Origin: Pseudoalteromonas arctica A 37-1-2
GTDB taxonomy: Bacteria > Pseudomonadota > Gammaproteobacteria > Enterobacterales > Alteromonadaceae
Length of the DNA stretch: 64,000 nucleotides
NCBI RefSeq assembly: GCF_000238395.3
Contig: NZ_CP011025.1
Span: 2,356,001 to 2,420,000 of the forward strand
Direction: 5' to 3'
A program made the translations under genes and the position numbers. Shown one piece after another: positions 9,096 through 18,160 of this stretch. Under the pieces are notes generated by a model that saw nothing but the letters and a program-made list of their open reading frames with translations, was not told the origin of the DNA and made no database searches. Within the stretch, counting starts at the first letter, position 1, and the number at the start of each line of letters is the position of its first letter.

Positions 9096-10814
9096 ATGCA
9101 GCCTCGCCATATTGCTGAATTAATTTTAACGGGTTTTAAAAGGCACTATCAGCTATTTCAAAAAACAACGGCCAAAGCCCCTCTCGCCTTTGCAAAAAAA
9201 GATTGGCAAGCAATTAATGATATCAGCCGTTTGCGTATCAGCTATTATGATGATCGTGTTAACGAAACCACACAAGCGCTAAAAAAAGAAACCCCAACAG
9301 AGCAATTAGATGAAAGCCTATGGCTCGAAGTTAAAAAGATATATCAGCACTTTTTATGTTTCCACCCTCAAGCAGAACTCGCCGAAACCTTTTATAATTC
9401 TGTATTTTGCCGGCTGTACCATAGGCGCTATTTTCATAATGACTTTATATTTGTAGAAGCAACTTTGAAAGATGCTCCTTCAGTACCTGTTGAGGCCGAA
9501 TATAGGACATACTTTCCGGTAGTTGATGGCCTAAAGCCAACAATAAAACGCATTATTAATCATTTTGATTTTAAAGCCCCATTTGTAAATTTAGAGCGTG
9601 ATATTCGCCTTCTTGTTAAAGCTTTTTATAAACAAGCCCCCGATACACATCATCAACCTTGGCAAATGCGCTTTGATATTTTGCACACACCTTTTTATCG
9701 TAATAAAGCAGCTTATATTGTTGGTCGTGTTGTTTCAAAAAGTGGGGTTCAGCCTTTTATAATCGCCGTATTACACGATGAAGATAACGGATTATATTTA
9801 GATGCACTTTTAACTAAATCATCTCAAATGCGTGTCATTTTTGGCTTTGCCCGTGCCTACTTTATGGTAGAGACTCATGCACCTTCAGCACTTGTCCGGT
9901 TTTTGAATCAGCTTATGCCAAACAAAACACTTGCTGAGCTCTATAACGCAGTGGGTTTTCATAAGCAGGGTAAAACTGAGTTTTATCGAGAGTTTTTAAA
10001 TCACTTATCTCACTCTAGTGATGAGTTTACAATTGCACCGGGTACTCCCGGTATGGTGATGATGGTATTTACCCTTCCCTCATTTGGTTATGTTTTTAAA
10101 GTAATAAAAGACAAATTTGGTGAAAGTAAGCCCTTCGGCCGTGATACCGTATTAAAGCGTTATCAACTAGTAAAAAACCATGATCGCGTTGGCAGAATGG
10201 CCGATACCATAGAGTATTCTAACGTCGTATTTCCTTTGGCGCGTTTTGATAGTAATTTACTTGCGCAATTACATAAAACAATTGGCTCATCAATGATAAT
10301 TGAAGGCGATTGGTTGATCATCAAGCATTTGTATATTGAACGGCGTATGACACCTCTTAACTTGTTTTTAGAAAATGCTGATGAAGAAAGTGCCGCAGAC
10401 GCGATTGAAGAATACGGGCAAGCTCTAAAAGAAATGATTGCTGTTAATATATTCCCTGGCGATATGCTCTTAAAAAACTTTGGTGTAAGTAAGCACAAAC
10501 GTATTATTTTTTACGATTACGATGAAGTTCAATACCTAACAGATATGAACTTTAGAGCATTACCGAAAGCAAAGAGCTACGACGATTATTTAATGGATGA
10601 ACAAAGTTACTCTGTTGCACCACAAGATGTATTCCCAGAGCAGTTATGTACATTTGTAATGCCTAATCCTATGTATAAAAAGTTTTTCCTCAGCACTCAT
10701 CCAGAGCTTATAGATGTTAGCTTTTGGAAGCAGGCGCAACAAAATATAAAAAATGGGCAGGTAAGTCATATTTACCCTTACCCGACAGCACAGCGATTTA
10801 TCCATCACTGGTAG
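9096..10814 (+). CDS. aceK: Isocitrate dehydrogenase kinase/phosphatase
   Basis: AceK is a bifunctional enzyme that phosphorylates and dephosphorylates isocitrate dehydrogenase, switching carbon between the TCA cycle and the glyoxylate shunt. The protein is full length (572 residues; family about 570-580). It has conserved AceK blocks: LILTGFKRHYQLF, DISRLRISYYDDRV, FVEATLKDAP, TPGMVMMVFTLPSFGYVFKVIKD, and kinase-like ends PGDMLLKNFGVSKHKRIIFYDYDEV. AAGGAG at 9085-9090 is 5 bases before ATG 9096; a GTG at 9090 is in frame but overlaps that site. Unlike in E. coli it is not next to aceBA. A LysR gene follows after 16 bases. Confidence 0.96.
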   Translation: MQPRHIAELILTGFKRHYQLFQKTTAKAPLAFAKKDWQAINDISRLRISYYDDRVNETTQALKKETPTEQLDESLWLEVKKIYQHFLCFHPQAELAETFYNSVFCRLYHRRYFHNDFIFVEATLKDAPSVPVEAEYRTYFPVVDGLKPTIKRIINHFDFKAPFVNLERDIRLLVKAFYKQAPDTHHQPWQMRFDILHTPFYRNKAAYIVGRVVSKSGVQPFIIAVLHDEDNGLYLDALLTKSSQMRVIFGFARAYFMVETHAPSALVRFLNQLMPNKTLAELYNAVGFHKQGKTEFYREFLNHLSHSSDEFTIAPGTPGMVMMVFTLPSFGYVFKVIKDKFGESKPFGRDTVLKRYQLVKNHDRVGRMADTIEYSNVVFPLARFDSNLLAQLHKTIGSSMIIEGDWLIIKHLYIERRMTPLNLFLENADEESAADAIEEYGQALKEMIAVNIFPGDMLLKNFGVSKHKRIIFYDYDEVQYLTDMNFRALPKAKSYDDYLMDEQSYSVAPQDVFPEQLCTFVMPNPMYKKFFLSTHPELIDVSFWKQAQQNIKNGQVSHIYPYPTAQRFIHHW

Positions 10815-10830
10815 ACGCAAAGGACACACA

Positions 10831-11769
10831 ATGAATATAAGTAAAATAGATTTAAATTTACTCGTTTATCTCGATACATTGCTTCGAGAATGCAATGTAA
10901 CACGCGCTGCTAATCAATTGAGTATTACGCAGCCCGCAATGAGTAATGGCCTTAAACGTCTTCGTAACTTATTTAACGACCCTATTTTAGTTCGTACCAG
11001 CGATGGTATGGTCCCGACAGAGCGCGCTTTAGAGTTACAACCCGTTATTCGTGGCATATTAATGACGCTTGAAGAAACCCTAGCACCTAATAGAGAATTT
11101 GAGGCAAGCCAGAGTAAACGTGTATTTAGAATAATGGCCAGTGATTACGCTGCAAGTACGTTAGCGCCAAAGCTCTTAAGTAAACTACACGAAGAAGCCC
11201 CCGATACTACTTTAGATATACTCACACCAAGTGATGTAACCTTTCATGACGTAGAAAACGGTAAAGTAGATATGGCAATCAACCGTTTTGAAAACTTACC
11301 TCAGTCTTTTCATCATAAACGTATTTGGAAAGACAGTTTTTGCTGCTTAGTTAAGGCCGACAACCCTATTATTGAAAACTTTAGCCTCGACAGCTACTTA
11401 AAAGCGCGCCATATATGGGTGAGTAAAACAGGTTTTGGTGTAGGCGTGGGCATGGACCCTAAAGATGTGCAAAAACTTGGCTGGGTCGACGAAGCACTTG
11501 CCCACTTTGGTAAACATCGTAATATTGCCACTTTTACGCGTAACTACCATGTAGCGATTCATTTGGCTAAAGAGAAAAACTTGATTGCGACCCTCCCTTC
11601 AAAAGCAGCAAACATATATTTAGACGATCCGGGGCTTAAAATTTTAGAGCCACCATTTCCAATTCCTCCTTTTGAGCTTGATATGATTTGGAGCCCACTG
11701 TTACATCGCGATGCGAGCCATATCTGGTTACGCCAAAAAGTAGCTGAAGTAGCTGAAGAGCTAAAATAA
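10831..11769 (+). CDS. LysR-family transcriptional regulator
   Basis: A 312-residue LysR-type regulator. The N-terminal winged helix-turn-helix is clear (KIDLNLLVYLDTLLRECN, TRAANQLSITQPAMSNGLKRLR). It is followed by a substrate-binding domain from about residue 90. The LNLLVYLDxLLRECNVTRAA type resembles the NodD/SyrM/LeuO branch. It lies 16 bases after aceK on the same strand, so it may be co-transcribed. Its ligand and targets cannot be told from sequence. Confidence 0.93.
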   Translation: MNISKIDLNLLVYLDTLLRECNVTRAANQLSITQPAMSNGLKRLRNLFNDPILVRTSDGMVPTERALELQPVIRGILMTLEETLAPNREFEASQSKRVFRIMASDYAASTLAPKLLSKLHEEAPDTTLDILTPSDVTFHDVENGKVDMAINRFENLPQSFHHKRIWKDSFCCLVKADNPIIENFSLDSYLKARHIWVSKTGFGVGVGMDPKDVQKLGWVDEALAHFGKHRNIATFTRNYHVAIHLAKEKNLIATLPSKAANIYLDDPGLKILEPPFPIPPFELDMIWSPLLHRDASHIWLRQKVAEVAEELK

Positions 11770-11946
11770 CTTTATTACACAATATAATGTAAAAATTGCT
11801 AAGTTAATACTTTCCTCATTAACTTAGCTCCTTTCTGAAATAAAATTAAACTAATAAAATCAAACAACTACATGAAAATAAAAACGTGGAACATACATTG
11901 CTTTTATTAAGTTGAACTATACATTCATTTAATAAAAGAGGTCATT

Positions 11947-12390
11947 ATGAACACCCATCAAGGATCAGAAGTAAATCATATTACTGACATCATTCAAGTT
12001 ATGAACAGCGGCATCGATTTTTATCAAAAAGCACAGGAAAAAGTTGAAGACCCTGCTATTGGCGCACTTTTTCAGCGTATGATAGATGCCCGAAAAGTGA
12101 GTGTTGAGCGCTTGCAACCATATGCAATTAATGAAAAAGGCGAACGCGAAGATGGTTCATCTTTCGCAGTTGAAGCACGACGTGCATACACAGCCTTACT
12201 TACTACATTCACCTCACATAACGACAGCACGTATGTAAAAGAGCTTGAAGAAGTAGAAGATAAAACGCTTGTAGAAATTAAAGCCGCTATGGATAAACCA
12301 CAACCGGCTGATTGCGAAGCTGCACTGGCTAAAACATTATTAACAATGCAAAGCTGCCATGCAGAAATGAGCCGTATGCAAAAGCAGTAA
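11947..12390 (+). CDS. DUF2383 / PA2169-type four-helix bundle protein
   Basis: A 147-residue, all-helical, ferritin-like four-helix-bundle protein. Family segments are ITDIIQVMNSGIDFYQKA, LFQRMIDARKVSVERLQPY and a C-terminal ALAKTLLTMQSCHAEMSRM. Family members are often stress- or stationary-phase-induced. I do not see a full set of di-iron ligands, and the function is unknown. AAAAGAGG lies 3-10 bases before the ATG. It is followed by its own terminator. Confidence 0.85.
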   Translation: MNTHQGSEVNHITDIIQVMNSGIDFYQKAQEKVEDPAIGALFQRMIDARKVSVERLQPYAINEKGEREDGSSFAVEARRAYTALLTTFTSHNDSTYVKELEEVEDKTLVEIKAAMDKPQPADCEAALAKTLLTMQSCHAEMSRMQKQ

Positions 12391-12411
12391 GCTTACATAA
12401 CGCATAAATAC

Positions 12412-12436
12412 AACCCAGCCTAGCGCTGGGTTTTTT
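12412..12436 (+). terminator. Terminator after the DUF2383 gene
   Basis: AACCCAGC / GCTGGGTT with a short loop and a T run, 22 bases after the stop codon. Confidence 0.88.
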
Positions 12437-12444
12437 ATTGCCTC

Positions 12445-12539
12445 TAATACCAATCTGCATAAATCTTTAAGCAATTTAACGAATTAAATCACACTATAAC
12501 GATGCCATATAGACCCCATATATAAGCAAATTGGTATAA
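12445..12539. repeat. 95-bp element with TTATACCAATTTGC-type inverted ends
   Basis: TAATACCAATCTGC at the left matches the reverse complement of GCAAATTGGTATAA at the right (two mismatches), around an AT-rich centre. This is the shape of a small dispersed palindromic or MITE-like element. Only one copy is in this window, so membership of a repeat family is inferred. The rest of 12540-12704 holds only AT-rich DNA and a near-palindrome TGCTGTGGCGCCGCAGCA (12664-12681), just upstream of the disrupted exbD. Confidence 0.55.
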
Positions 12540-12704
12540 ACACCACCTTATTTCGCCACATTTTAAATACATAATGAATACAAATATTTAATGTTATTAG
12601 AATATTTATTTAACCACGCTTTATTTTTGCTGTGCTAATTTTGTTAGTAGGTACCTAAAACCTTGCTGTGGCGCCGCAGCATTTAATTAAAAATAAGGTC
12701 CAAT

Positions 12705-13366
12705 ATGAAAAGTAAGCTAGGGCGTGTTGATCTCTGGTGGTTGAATTTGCAGCAGTATGTTTGGTTTTTAGGCAAGGCAGAGCCTATGTAGTGTGGTTAT
12801 TCCCCATAAATAGGCGATAACGCAGCATAAAGGCCAAACATGCGCTGCCCTTTGGGCTCTTTCTAGGGACGATTGACTCTTTGTTGCTCGGTTTTTACTT
12901 AGCCCACTAGGTTACAAACCTCGCGCCGCGATTTAATCGCCCCTAGATTGAACAAATTTCAATCCACAAAGATTCACACGCCCTAACTAAACTGCAAAAT
13001 AATGCTGATGTAGATATGACCTCGATGTTAGACATAGTGTTCATATTACTAATTTTCTTTATTGTAACTACATCTTTTGTAAAACCTGTGGCTATTGAAT
13101 TAAACCGACCACTCGACAGCCCTCAAATAGATAAGCCTGTTAAAAATGCTTTATTTAGAATTGATGAAAGTAACGCAGTATATTTTTCAGGGAGGTTAAT
13201 TGATTTAGAGCAAGTTGCGACTAATTTAGCGATGTTCGCGGCTAAATATGAAATAAGTTCGGTACTTATAACCGCAGACGAAAACAGTACTCATAATACT
13301 TTAATGAGTGTAATGAATAATATTAAGCAATACGATGATTATTCAATAAGTTTGATTTCTAAATAA
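12705..13366 (+). pseudogene. exbD: exbD-like gene split by a MITE
   Basis: ExbD/TolR proteins couple the proton motive force to TonB. ATG 12705 follows AAGGT and opens MKSKL; the frame then runs into a MITE and stops inside it after 28 codons. Removing 12720-12983 and one TA joins MKSKL to TKLQNNADVDMTSMLDIV, a perfect ExbD N terminus. The rest is intact: the single membrane helix with the conserved Asp (SMLDIVFILLIFFIVTTSF) and the periplasmic domain to 13366. Translation from ATG 13016 would give a 116-residue protein lacking only the cytoplasmic tail, but no ribosome site is seen there. No exbB or tonB is adjacent. It converges on the TonB-receptor operon. Confidence 0.88.
12720..12983 (+). 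mobile_element. MITE copy 1 (264 bp, inside exbD)
   Basis: A non-coding element with terminal inverted repeats of about 30 bp (GGGCGTGTTGATCT at left; AGATTCACACGCCC at right) and a TA duplication at 12718-12719 and 12984-12985. It is closely similar to 18161-18424 (same orientation, same length) and to 46971-47282 (opposite orientation). TA target sites suggest mobilisation by an IS630/Tc1-mariner-type transposase, which is not in this window. Confidence 0.9.
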
Positions 13367-13384
13367 AACAGCCCAATATAAAAC

Positions 13385-13409
13385 CAAAAAAAGGGCCTTA
13401 CGGCCCTTT
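13385..13409 (-). terminator. Terminator of the TonB-receptor operon
   Basis: AAAGGGCC / GGCCCTTT stem with a 4-base loop. On the minus strand it is followed by a T run. It lies 30 bases past the receptor stop and between the converging exbD remnant and receptor gene, so it may serve both. Confidence 0.85.
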
Positions 13410-13438
13410 GAGTTAAATAACGAAAGGGAGGTTATTAA

Positions 13439-16400
13439 TTAAAAACGGTATTCTGCGCCTATGTAGTAGTAAGCACCGTTAAATCCAAATGGAGCAGAAC
13501 GACGTGAGTAGTCAAACACACCTGAGCTACTTATTACTGTGTTGCCACTAGCATCCACAATAGTACCTGAGCGAGAGTTACCTATTTCGTTTTTATCTGG
13601 GTAAACATCAAACAAGTTATTTGCACCAATATTTACCGATAAATCTTCAGTAACGAAGTAGTTAACTTTAACGTCAGTTAAAATTTCTGCGCCATACGTT
13701 TGACGACCACCGTCTTCTACTGTGTACTCACCAAAGCGATTAAGTGACAGGTTAACTGTCCAATCATCACGTTGATAAAGTGCACTTAAGTTAATACGAT
13801 CCTCTGGTTGCCACTCTTCAATAATAGAGATGTCTTCAGCTGAAAATATATCTTCTACGTTTACTGTCTCAAGGCTTGAGCCAGCAGGCGAAAATAACGA
13901 TACAACATCTGTTTTAGTAAAGTTAGCTGCAAGTGTAAAATCAAGCGTGCCGCCTAAACCTTCAGTGTTCCACGTTGCTACAAAATCAACACCACGAGTT
14001 TCTGTATCAGCACCATTTAAGAAGAACTGACCTACGCCAGCACCCGCACTATTTAGTGCAGCATCAAGGCTTGTAGATAAACCTTTACCTAAGCGGTCAC
14101 TAATTACAATACGGTCGTCAATATCAATTGAGTAGTAATCAACGGTTACATTAATATTATCTGTAACGTTATATACAATACCTAAACTACGGTTTTGTGA
14201 TTTTTCTTCTTTAAGCTTTGGAATACCTAAGCTTTGCGCAAGTGTTGAATCATTTCTAAATGTACCAACCTCTTCTGCAACTAAATTACCATTAGTACCA
14301 ACAACAAATTGCGTACTTACGTTATTAAAGTAAAGCTGCTGCATTGAAGGCGCTCTAAAACCTGAGCTTAATGCACCACGTAGTGAAATATCGTCGGTTA
14401 CAGACCAGTTACCAGCAAGCTTAAAGTTTACTGTATCACCAAAGCCTTTGTAGTTATCGTAGCGAAGTGCACCCGATAAAATTACATCTTCAATCACATA
14501 AGCTTCTGCATCTATGTAAAATGAAATTACATCACGCGATTCATCAACTGATGACGCAGGAGCTGAACCACCAAAACCTTGTGAACCACCTGATGCATCT
14601 TCAGAACCAACACCACCACTTAAGCCGTTGTAAATACTTACACCGTTGGTTGTATCGTAATCGCGGTATGCGTACTCATTGCCTTCTAAAATGCGATATT
14701 CGTCAGTACGGATTTCAGCACCCATTGCTAAAGAATAATCATCAAAGTTTTGCGTAAAATCAATATTGATTGTTTGCAGTGATAATTCCATGCCGTAAGC
14801 GTACGCTTCACGTGGGATAGTTGTACGAATATCAGCAGCACTTAAACCTTGGTCATAACGTAAAAAGTTAGCGTATGAGGCATTGATAGTGTCACTTGTC
14901 GTGTAATCAATGCTGTTTTCACCATAAGTGTATGATAAATCGAGGCTTGCATCGTTATCAAACTCAGTTTTATAACCAAAGTTGTACGAGATATCGTCGA
15001 TTGTTGTATTAATTTTTGGTAAGAAACCTAGCGGAATCGTCGCATCATTATCTTGTAGTACTGGGTTACCACCTGCATTTGCATTATGACGGAAAAATGC
15101 AGCCGACTCATTTTCACGTGTTGAGTAAGTAATAAAGCCGTAAAGCTCGCCATCACCTAACTCGTAACCGGTATTAATTGTTAAACCAAACTGCTGAGAA
15201 TCAGCATCACCAATTCTGAATGTATCACGATCGGCTGTCAGCTCACGCGGATCGCCAGCAAGTAAAGTGCCGTCACTTAGTTCTGTACAACCATAAAACT
15301 GACAAGAGCCATGTAAACCTGCACGGTTAGTAGGTGCACGGTCACGGTAATTGATAGTTGTATTTAAATAACCGTCATCACCTAGCGCAAAGCCTTTATT
15401 AAAATCAAGGTTAATGGTTTCGCCATCGCCTTCAGAATATTGACCGTAGTTAATAGCCGCTTTGCCACCTTCGCTACCATCCTTAAGCACAATATTAATA
15501 ACACCTGCAATTGCATCAGAACCATACTGAGCAGCAGCGCCATCACGTAATACTTCAATGCGTTTAATTGCAGAGGCTGGAATTGCATTCATGTCAGTAC
15601 CTGCGGTACCACGCCCAACAGAGCCATTAATATGAATAATACTTGCTTGGTGACGACGTTTGCCGTTAATTAACACCAATGTTTGATCGGGGCCCAAACC
15701 GCGAAGTGTCGCAGGTCTTAAAGCATCAGTACCGTCACTAATTGCAGAGCTTGAAAAGTTAAATGAAGGGGCGATAGACTGTAGCATACGACCAACTTCT
15801 GTTTGGCCCGTATTTTCAAGCGCTTCTGCACTTAAGATATCTACTGGAACGGGTAAATCTTCAACTGAACGTCCTGCTACACGGCTACCGACTATAGCAA
15901 TTTTTTCAATTTTTTCTTGAGCGACTTCTTCTGCTGCGTTTACACCTTGCGAATTTACTGCAAGTAAAGCTGGTAATACTGCTGCACTGACCGCTGAAAG
16001 CTTCATCATGTTGTTATCATTCCTGTTGATTTGTTTGAGTTTTATACTCAGTAAACCATTTTGATCAACAACCGCATCGAGTTCAGTCCCACCTAATAAT
16101 GCCTCTAGAGCATCTAGCTGAGTGTAAAATCCATAAACTGAATTTGCGTCATACTGCTTTGCCAACTCATAAGAAAACACCACGGTTTGCTCTGTTTGTT
16201 TAGCATATTCAATTAAGGCTTTGTCTGCTCGCTGCGCTTTTATATCAAATTGCACCATTTGCCCAGTGGTTTGAGTTGCTGCTTGTACACTCAAGCTAAA
16301 AATAGCCGGTACAAGCACACTAAATCCACTCAATAAATGCGTTTGGTTACTGCGCAACTTATATAAACAGCTGACAAACAAAAATCCTCTATGGCTTTGT

Positions 16401-16474
16401 TTCTTTTTTTTAATGTTTTTTTTACGTTCAATCTTTATTGATGCAACTTTATCTAACATTAGTTTGATTTGCAT
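13439..16474 (-). CDS. TonB-dependent receptor with STN signalling domain (FecA-like)
   Basis: An outer-membrane TonB-dependent transducer of 1011 residues. Order: long basic N terminus and signal peptide (to about residue 65, ..LSVQA), STN domain about 73-150 (FDIKAQRADKALIEYAKQTEQTVVF), an internal second signal-peptide-like stretch from Met156 (MMKLSAVSAAVLPALLAV..NAAEE), a probable TonB box (IEKIAIVGSRV), plug about 200-320 (LRGLGPDQTLVLINGKRR, IPASAIKRIEVLRDGAAAQYG) and a beta barrel ending in YRF. FecR and an ECF sigma gene precede it in one operon, the FecI-FecR-FecA layout. The ligand is unknown; iron-siderophore or carbohydrate are both possible. An internal start at 16009 with an upstream AGGA could give an 856-residue receptor without STN. 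Confidence 0.92.
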   Translation of the reverse strand: MQIKLMLDKVASIKIERKKNIKKKKQSHRGFLFVSCLYKLRSNQTHLLSGFSVLVPAIFSLSVQAATQTTGQMVQFDIKAQRADKALIEYAKQTEQTVVFSYELAKQYDANSVYGFYTQLDALEALLGGTELDAVVDQNGLLSIKLKQINRNDNNMMKLSAVSAAVLPALLAVNSQGVNAAEEVAQEKIEKIAIVGSRVAGRSVEDLPVPVDILSAEALENTGQTEVGRMLQSIAPSFNFSSSAISDGTDALRPATLRGLGPDQTLVLINGKRRHQASIIHINGSVGRGTAGTDMNAIPASAIKRIEVLRDGAAAQYGSDAIAGVINIVLKDGSEGGKAAINYGQYSEGDGETINLDFNKGFALGDDGYLNTTINYRDRAPTNRAGLHGSCQFYGCTELSDGTLLAGDPRELTADRDTFRIGDADSQQFGLTINTGYELGDGELYGFITYSTRENESAAFFRHNANAGGNPVLQDNDATIPLGFLPKINTTIDDISYNFGYKTEFDNDASLDLSYTYGENSIDYTTSDTINASYANFLRYDQGLSAADIRTTIPREAYAYGMELSLQTINIDFTQNFDDYSLAMGAEIRTDEYRILEGNEYAYRDYDTTNGVSIYNGLSGGVGSEDASGGSQGFGGSAPASSVDESRDVISFYIDAEAYVIEDVILSGALRYDNYKGFGDTVNFKLAGNWSVTDDISLRGALSSGFRAPSMQQLYFNNVSTQFVVGTNGNLVAEEVGTFRNDSTLAQSLGIPKLKEEKSQNRSLGIVYNVTDNINVTVDYYSIDIDDRIVISDRLGKGLSTSLDAALNSAGAGVGQFFLNGADTETRGVDFVATWNTEGLGGTLDFTLAANFTKTDVVSLFSPAGSSLETVNVEDIFSAEDISIIEEWQPEDRINLSALYQRDDWTVNLSLNRFGEYTVEDGGRQTYGAEILTDVKVNYFVTEDLSVNIGANNLFDVYPDKNEIGNSRSGTIVDASGNTVISSSGVFDYSRRSAPFGFNGAYYYIGAEYRF

Positions 16475-16483
16475 AACGTCTAC

Positions 16484-17563
16484 TTATGATTCTGTATGGT
16501 GTTTTAGCGTTACTACATGCTCACCTAAACGCTCATGATCAATCGAAAAATTAGTTTGTAAACTTTCTAGTAAACCTTCAACGTCACCCGCTTTAAATAC
16601 CCCAGCTACTTTAATACTGGCAAGCTCGGCTGATGAAAGTTCAAAACGTGTTGCGGTATAGCGACTTACTTCATTTAAAGCATCGCTTAACTCTTCTCCA
16701 TTAAAAATAAGCATGCCATTTTGCCATGCCAAATCGCGTTGTACGTCGTTCATTGAAAGCTGGGTAATTGGCTTTGTAACACTCTGCTCTATAATTACTT
16801 TTTCGCCTGAGGTAACGATATTGGCATTAATTTGACGAATTTTTTGCGTGCTGTTATCTGCAAGCTGATAATCTTTAAAGTCATTTGCGTCAACCGCTAC
16901 ACTAGGGTCGGTGATCATCACTTTGCCTTCGGTAACAACAAGCTCTAAATCTGATGAGGTATTACGCTGTACATTAAACACGGTACCGAGTGCAGTAAAG
17001 CTTTTGTCGCCGGCCATAACACTAAACGGACGCGTGGCATCTTTTGCTACGTTAAAACGCCCTTCTCCACGACTAAGTAACAACTGCCTGCGGCCTTTGC
17101 TATAAGCAACTTCTAGTAAGCTATTAGTATTAAGCTGCACTATGGTGCCATCTGGCAACACATACGTTGCTTGCTCGCCTACTTTTGTTTTGTAAATTTT
17201 AGTGTAATTAACTTTTGCAAGCTCTTGGTTATAGCCATTTTCTAAATTAATTAATAAGTAGCTGCATACCATTAGTGCTGCAAATAAACTCGCTGCAATT
17301 GAGTAAGAAAACATCCACTTATTTTTTGATGCTTTAGTATTGTTACGCTGAGGAAATAAATGACTTAATTCATTTAATACCGAAAGCTCATCCCAAAGCT
17401 GAGCAAGCTCGTATATAGAGTCTTGATGGGCGATGCTTTGCATCATCCATAATTTAAATTGCTCTTTTTCATCATCAGTTAAACCACGATCAATCGCGCT
17501 TATCCAATCACATGACTTTTCTAAAATTAAATCTTTTGAATTAAATTGATGAACATTACTCAT
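16484..17563 (-). CDS. FecR-family anti-sigma regulator
   Basis: An inner-membrane anti-sigma / sigma-activating protein that links an outer-membrane transducer to an ECF sigma factor. Domain order: N-terminal DUF4880-type cytoplasmic segment (CDWISAIDRGLTDDEKEQF), one membrane helix about 87-105 (IAASLFAALMVCSYLLI), FecR domain (GEQATYVLPDGTIVQLN, GEGRFNVAKDATRPFSV, ALGTVFNV), and a C-terminal STN-like segment (LSDALNEVSRYTATRFELS). The length of 359 is usual. Its start overlaps the sigma-factor stop and its stop lies 9 bases before the receptor start, so the three are translated as a unit. Confidence 0.93.
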   Translation of the reverse strand: MSNVHQFNSKDLILEKSCDWISAIDRGLTDDEKEQFKLWMMQSIAHQDSIYELAQLWDELSVLNELSHLFPQRNNTKASKNKWMFSYSIAASLFAALMVCSYLLINLENGYNQELAKVNYTKIYKTKVGEQATYVLPDGTIVQLNTNSLLEVAYSKGRRQLLLSRGEGRFNVAKDATRPFSVMAGDKSFTALGTVFNVQRNTSSDLELVVTEGKVMITDPSVAVDANDFKDYQLADNSTQKIRQINANIVTSGEKVIIEQSVTKPITQLSMNDVQRDLAWQNGMLIFNGEELSDALNEVSRYTATRFELSSAELASIKVAGVFKAGDVEGLLESLQTNFSIDHERLGEHVVTLKHHTES

Positions 17564-18126
17564 TCTGCGACCCTCTTAACTGATATAGGGTGTGCTTGAG
17601 CTTTAGGGTTTGTTTGAGGGCTTTGCTCATGTTCACGCATGTACAACATGGTTTGTAACAACCCTTTGGCAATGTGTTTTTCAACAGTGCTTTGGCTTAA
17701 CTGCATTTGGTCTGCGATCTCTTTTTGGCTCATGCCGTAAACTTTTTTTAATATAAAGCATTTACGAATCGATGAGCTTAGTTGCTCAGTAGCTCTACAA
17801 AAAAGTAAAAAGCGCTCTTTAGATGTGTATTCATCCTCAAGCTTCATTGATTTGAGTAATACGGGTAATTCGTTATCGTTTTCTAACGAATCATTAAATT
17901 TGTTGTCCCACTTAGCTATATGGTTAAGTGCTAGGTGTTTTGCTGTTTTAAGCATGTAACTGCGGGTAAACTGTATATCTTGCTTTAAATCAGCTTCGTA
18001 GCTTTTTACAAAAGTTTCTTGCACAATATCTTCTACATCGTCGGGTTGAACAATGCGCGATACAAAACGTTTGAGCTGTTTAGATATATCAACAAATGTT
18101 GACGTGAATTTTACTTTTTTCGTCAT
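17560..18126 (-). CDS. ECF RNA polymerase sigma factor (FecI-like)
   Basis: An extracytoplasmic-function sigma factor of sigma-70 family group 4. Region 2 is seen in LKRFVSRIVQPDDVEDIVQETFVKS and region 4 in QLSSSIRKCFILKKVYGMSQ followed by EIADQMQLSQSTVEKHIAKG. ATG 18126 was chosen: AGGTGG lies 9 bases upstream, and the family N terminus fits. ATG 18135 is an alternative. A still longer reading from 18216 would take its first residues from the adjacent MITE and is not credible. Downstream fecR and receptor genes indicate a cell-surface signalling operon. Only about 25 bp separate the start region from the MITE, so the native promoter has been displaced. Confidence 0.93.
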   Translation of the reverse strand: MTKKVKFTSTFVDISKQLKRFVSRIVQPDDVEDIVQETFVKSYEADLKQDIQFTRSYMLKTAKHLALNHIAKWDNKFNDSLENDNELPVLLKSMKLEDEYTSKERFLLFCRATEQLSSSIRKCFILKKVYGMSQKEIADQMQLSQSTVEKHIAKGLLQTMLYMREHEQSPQTNPKAQAHPISVKRVAE

Positions 18127-18160
18127 CCTTAACATCCACCTGTTGTTATTTTTATTATTA

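Noticed and set aside
10163..10498. 111-codon minus-strand ORF inside aceK
   Set aside because: It is fully antisense to conserved AceK sequence and shows no independent evidence.
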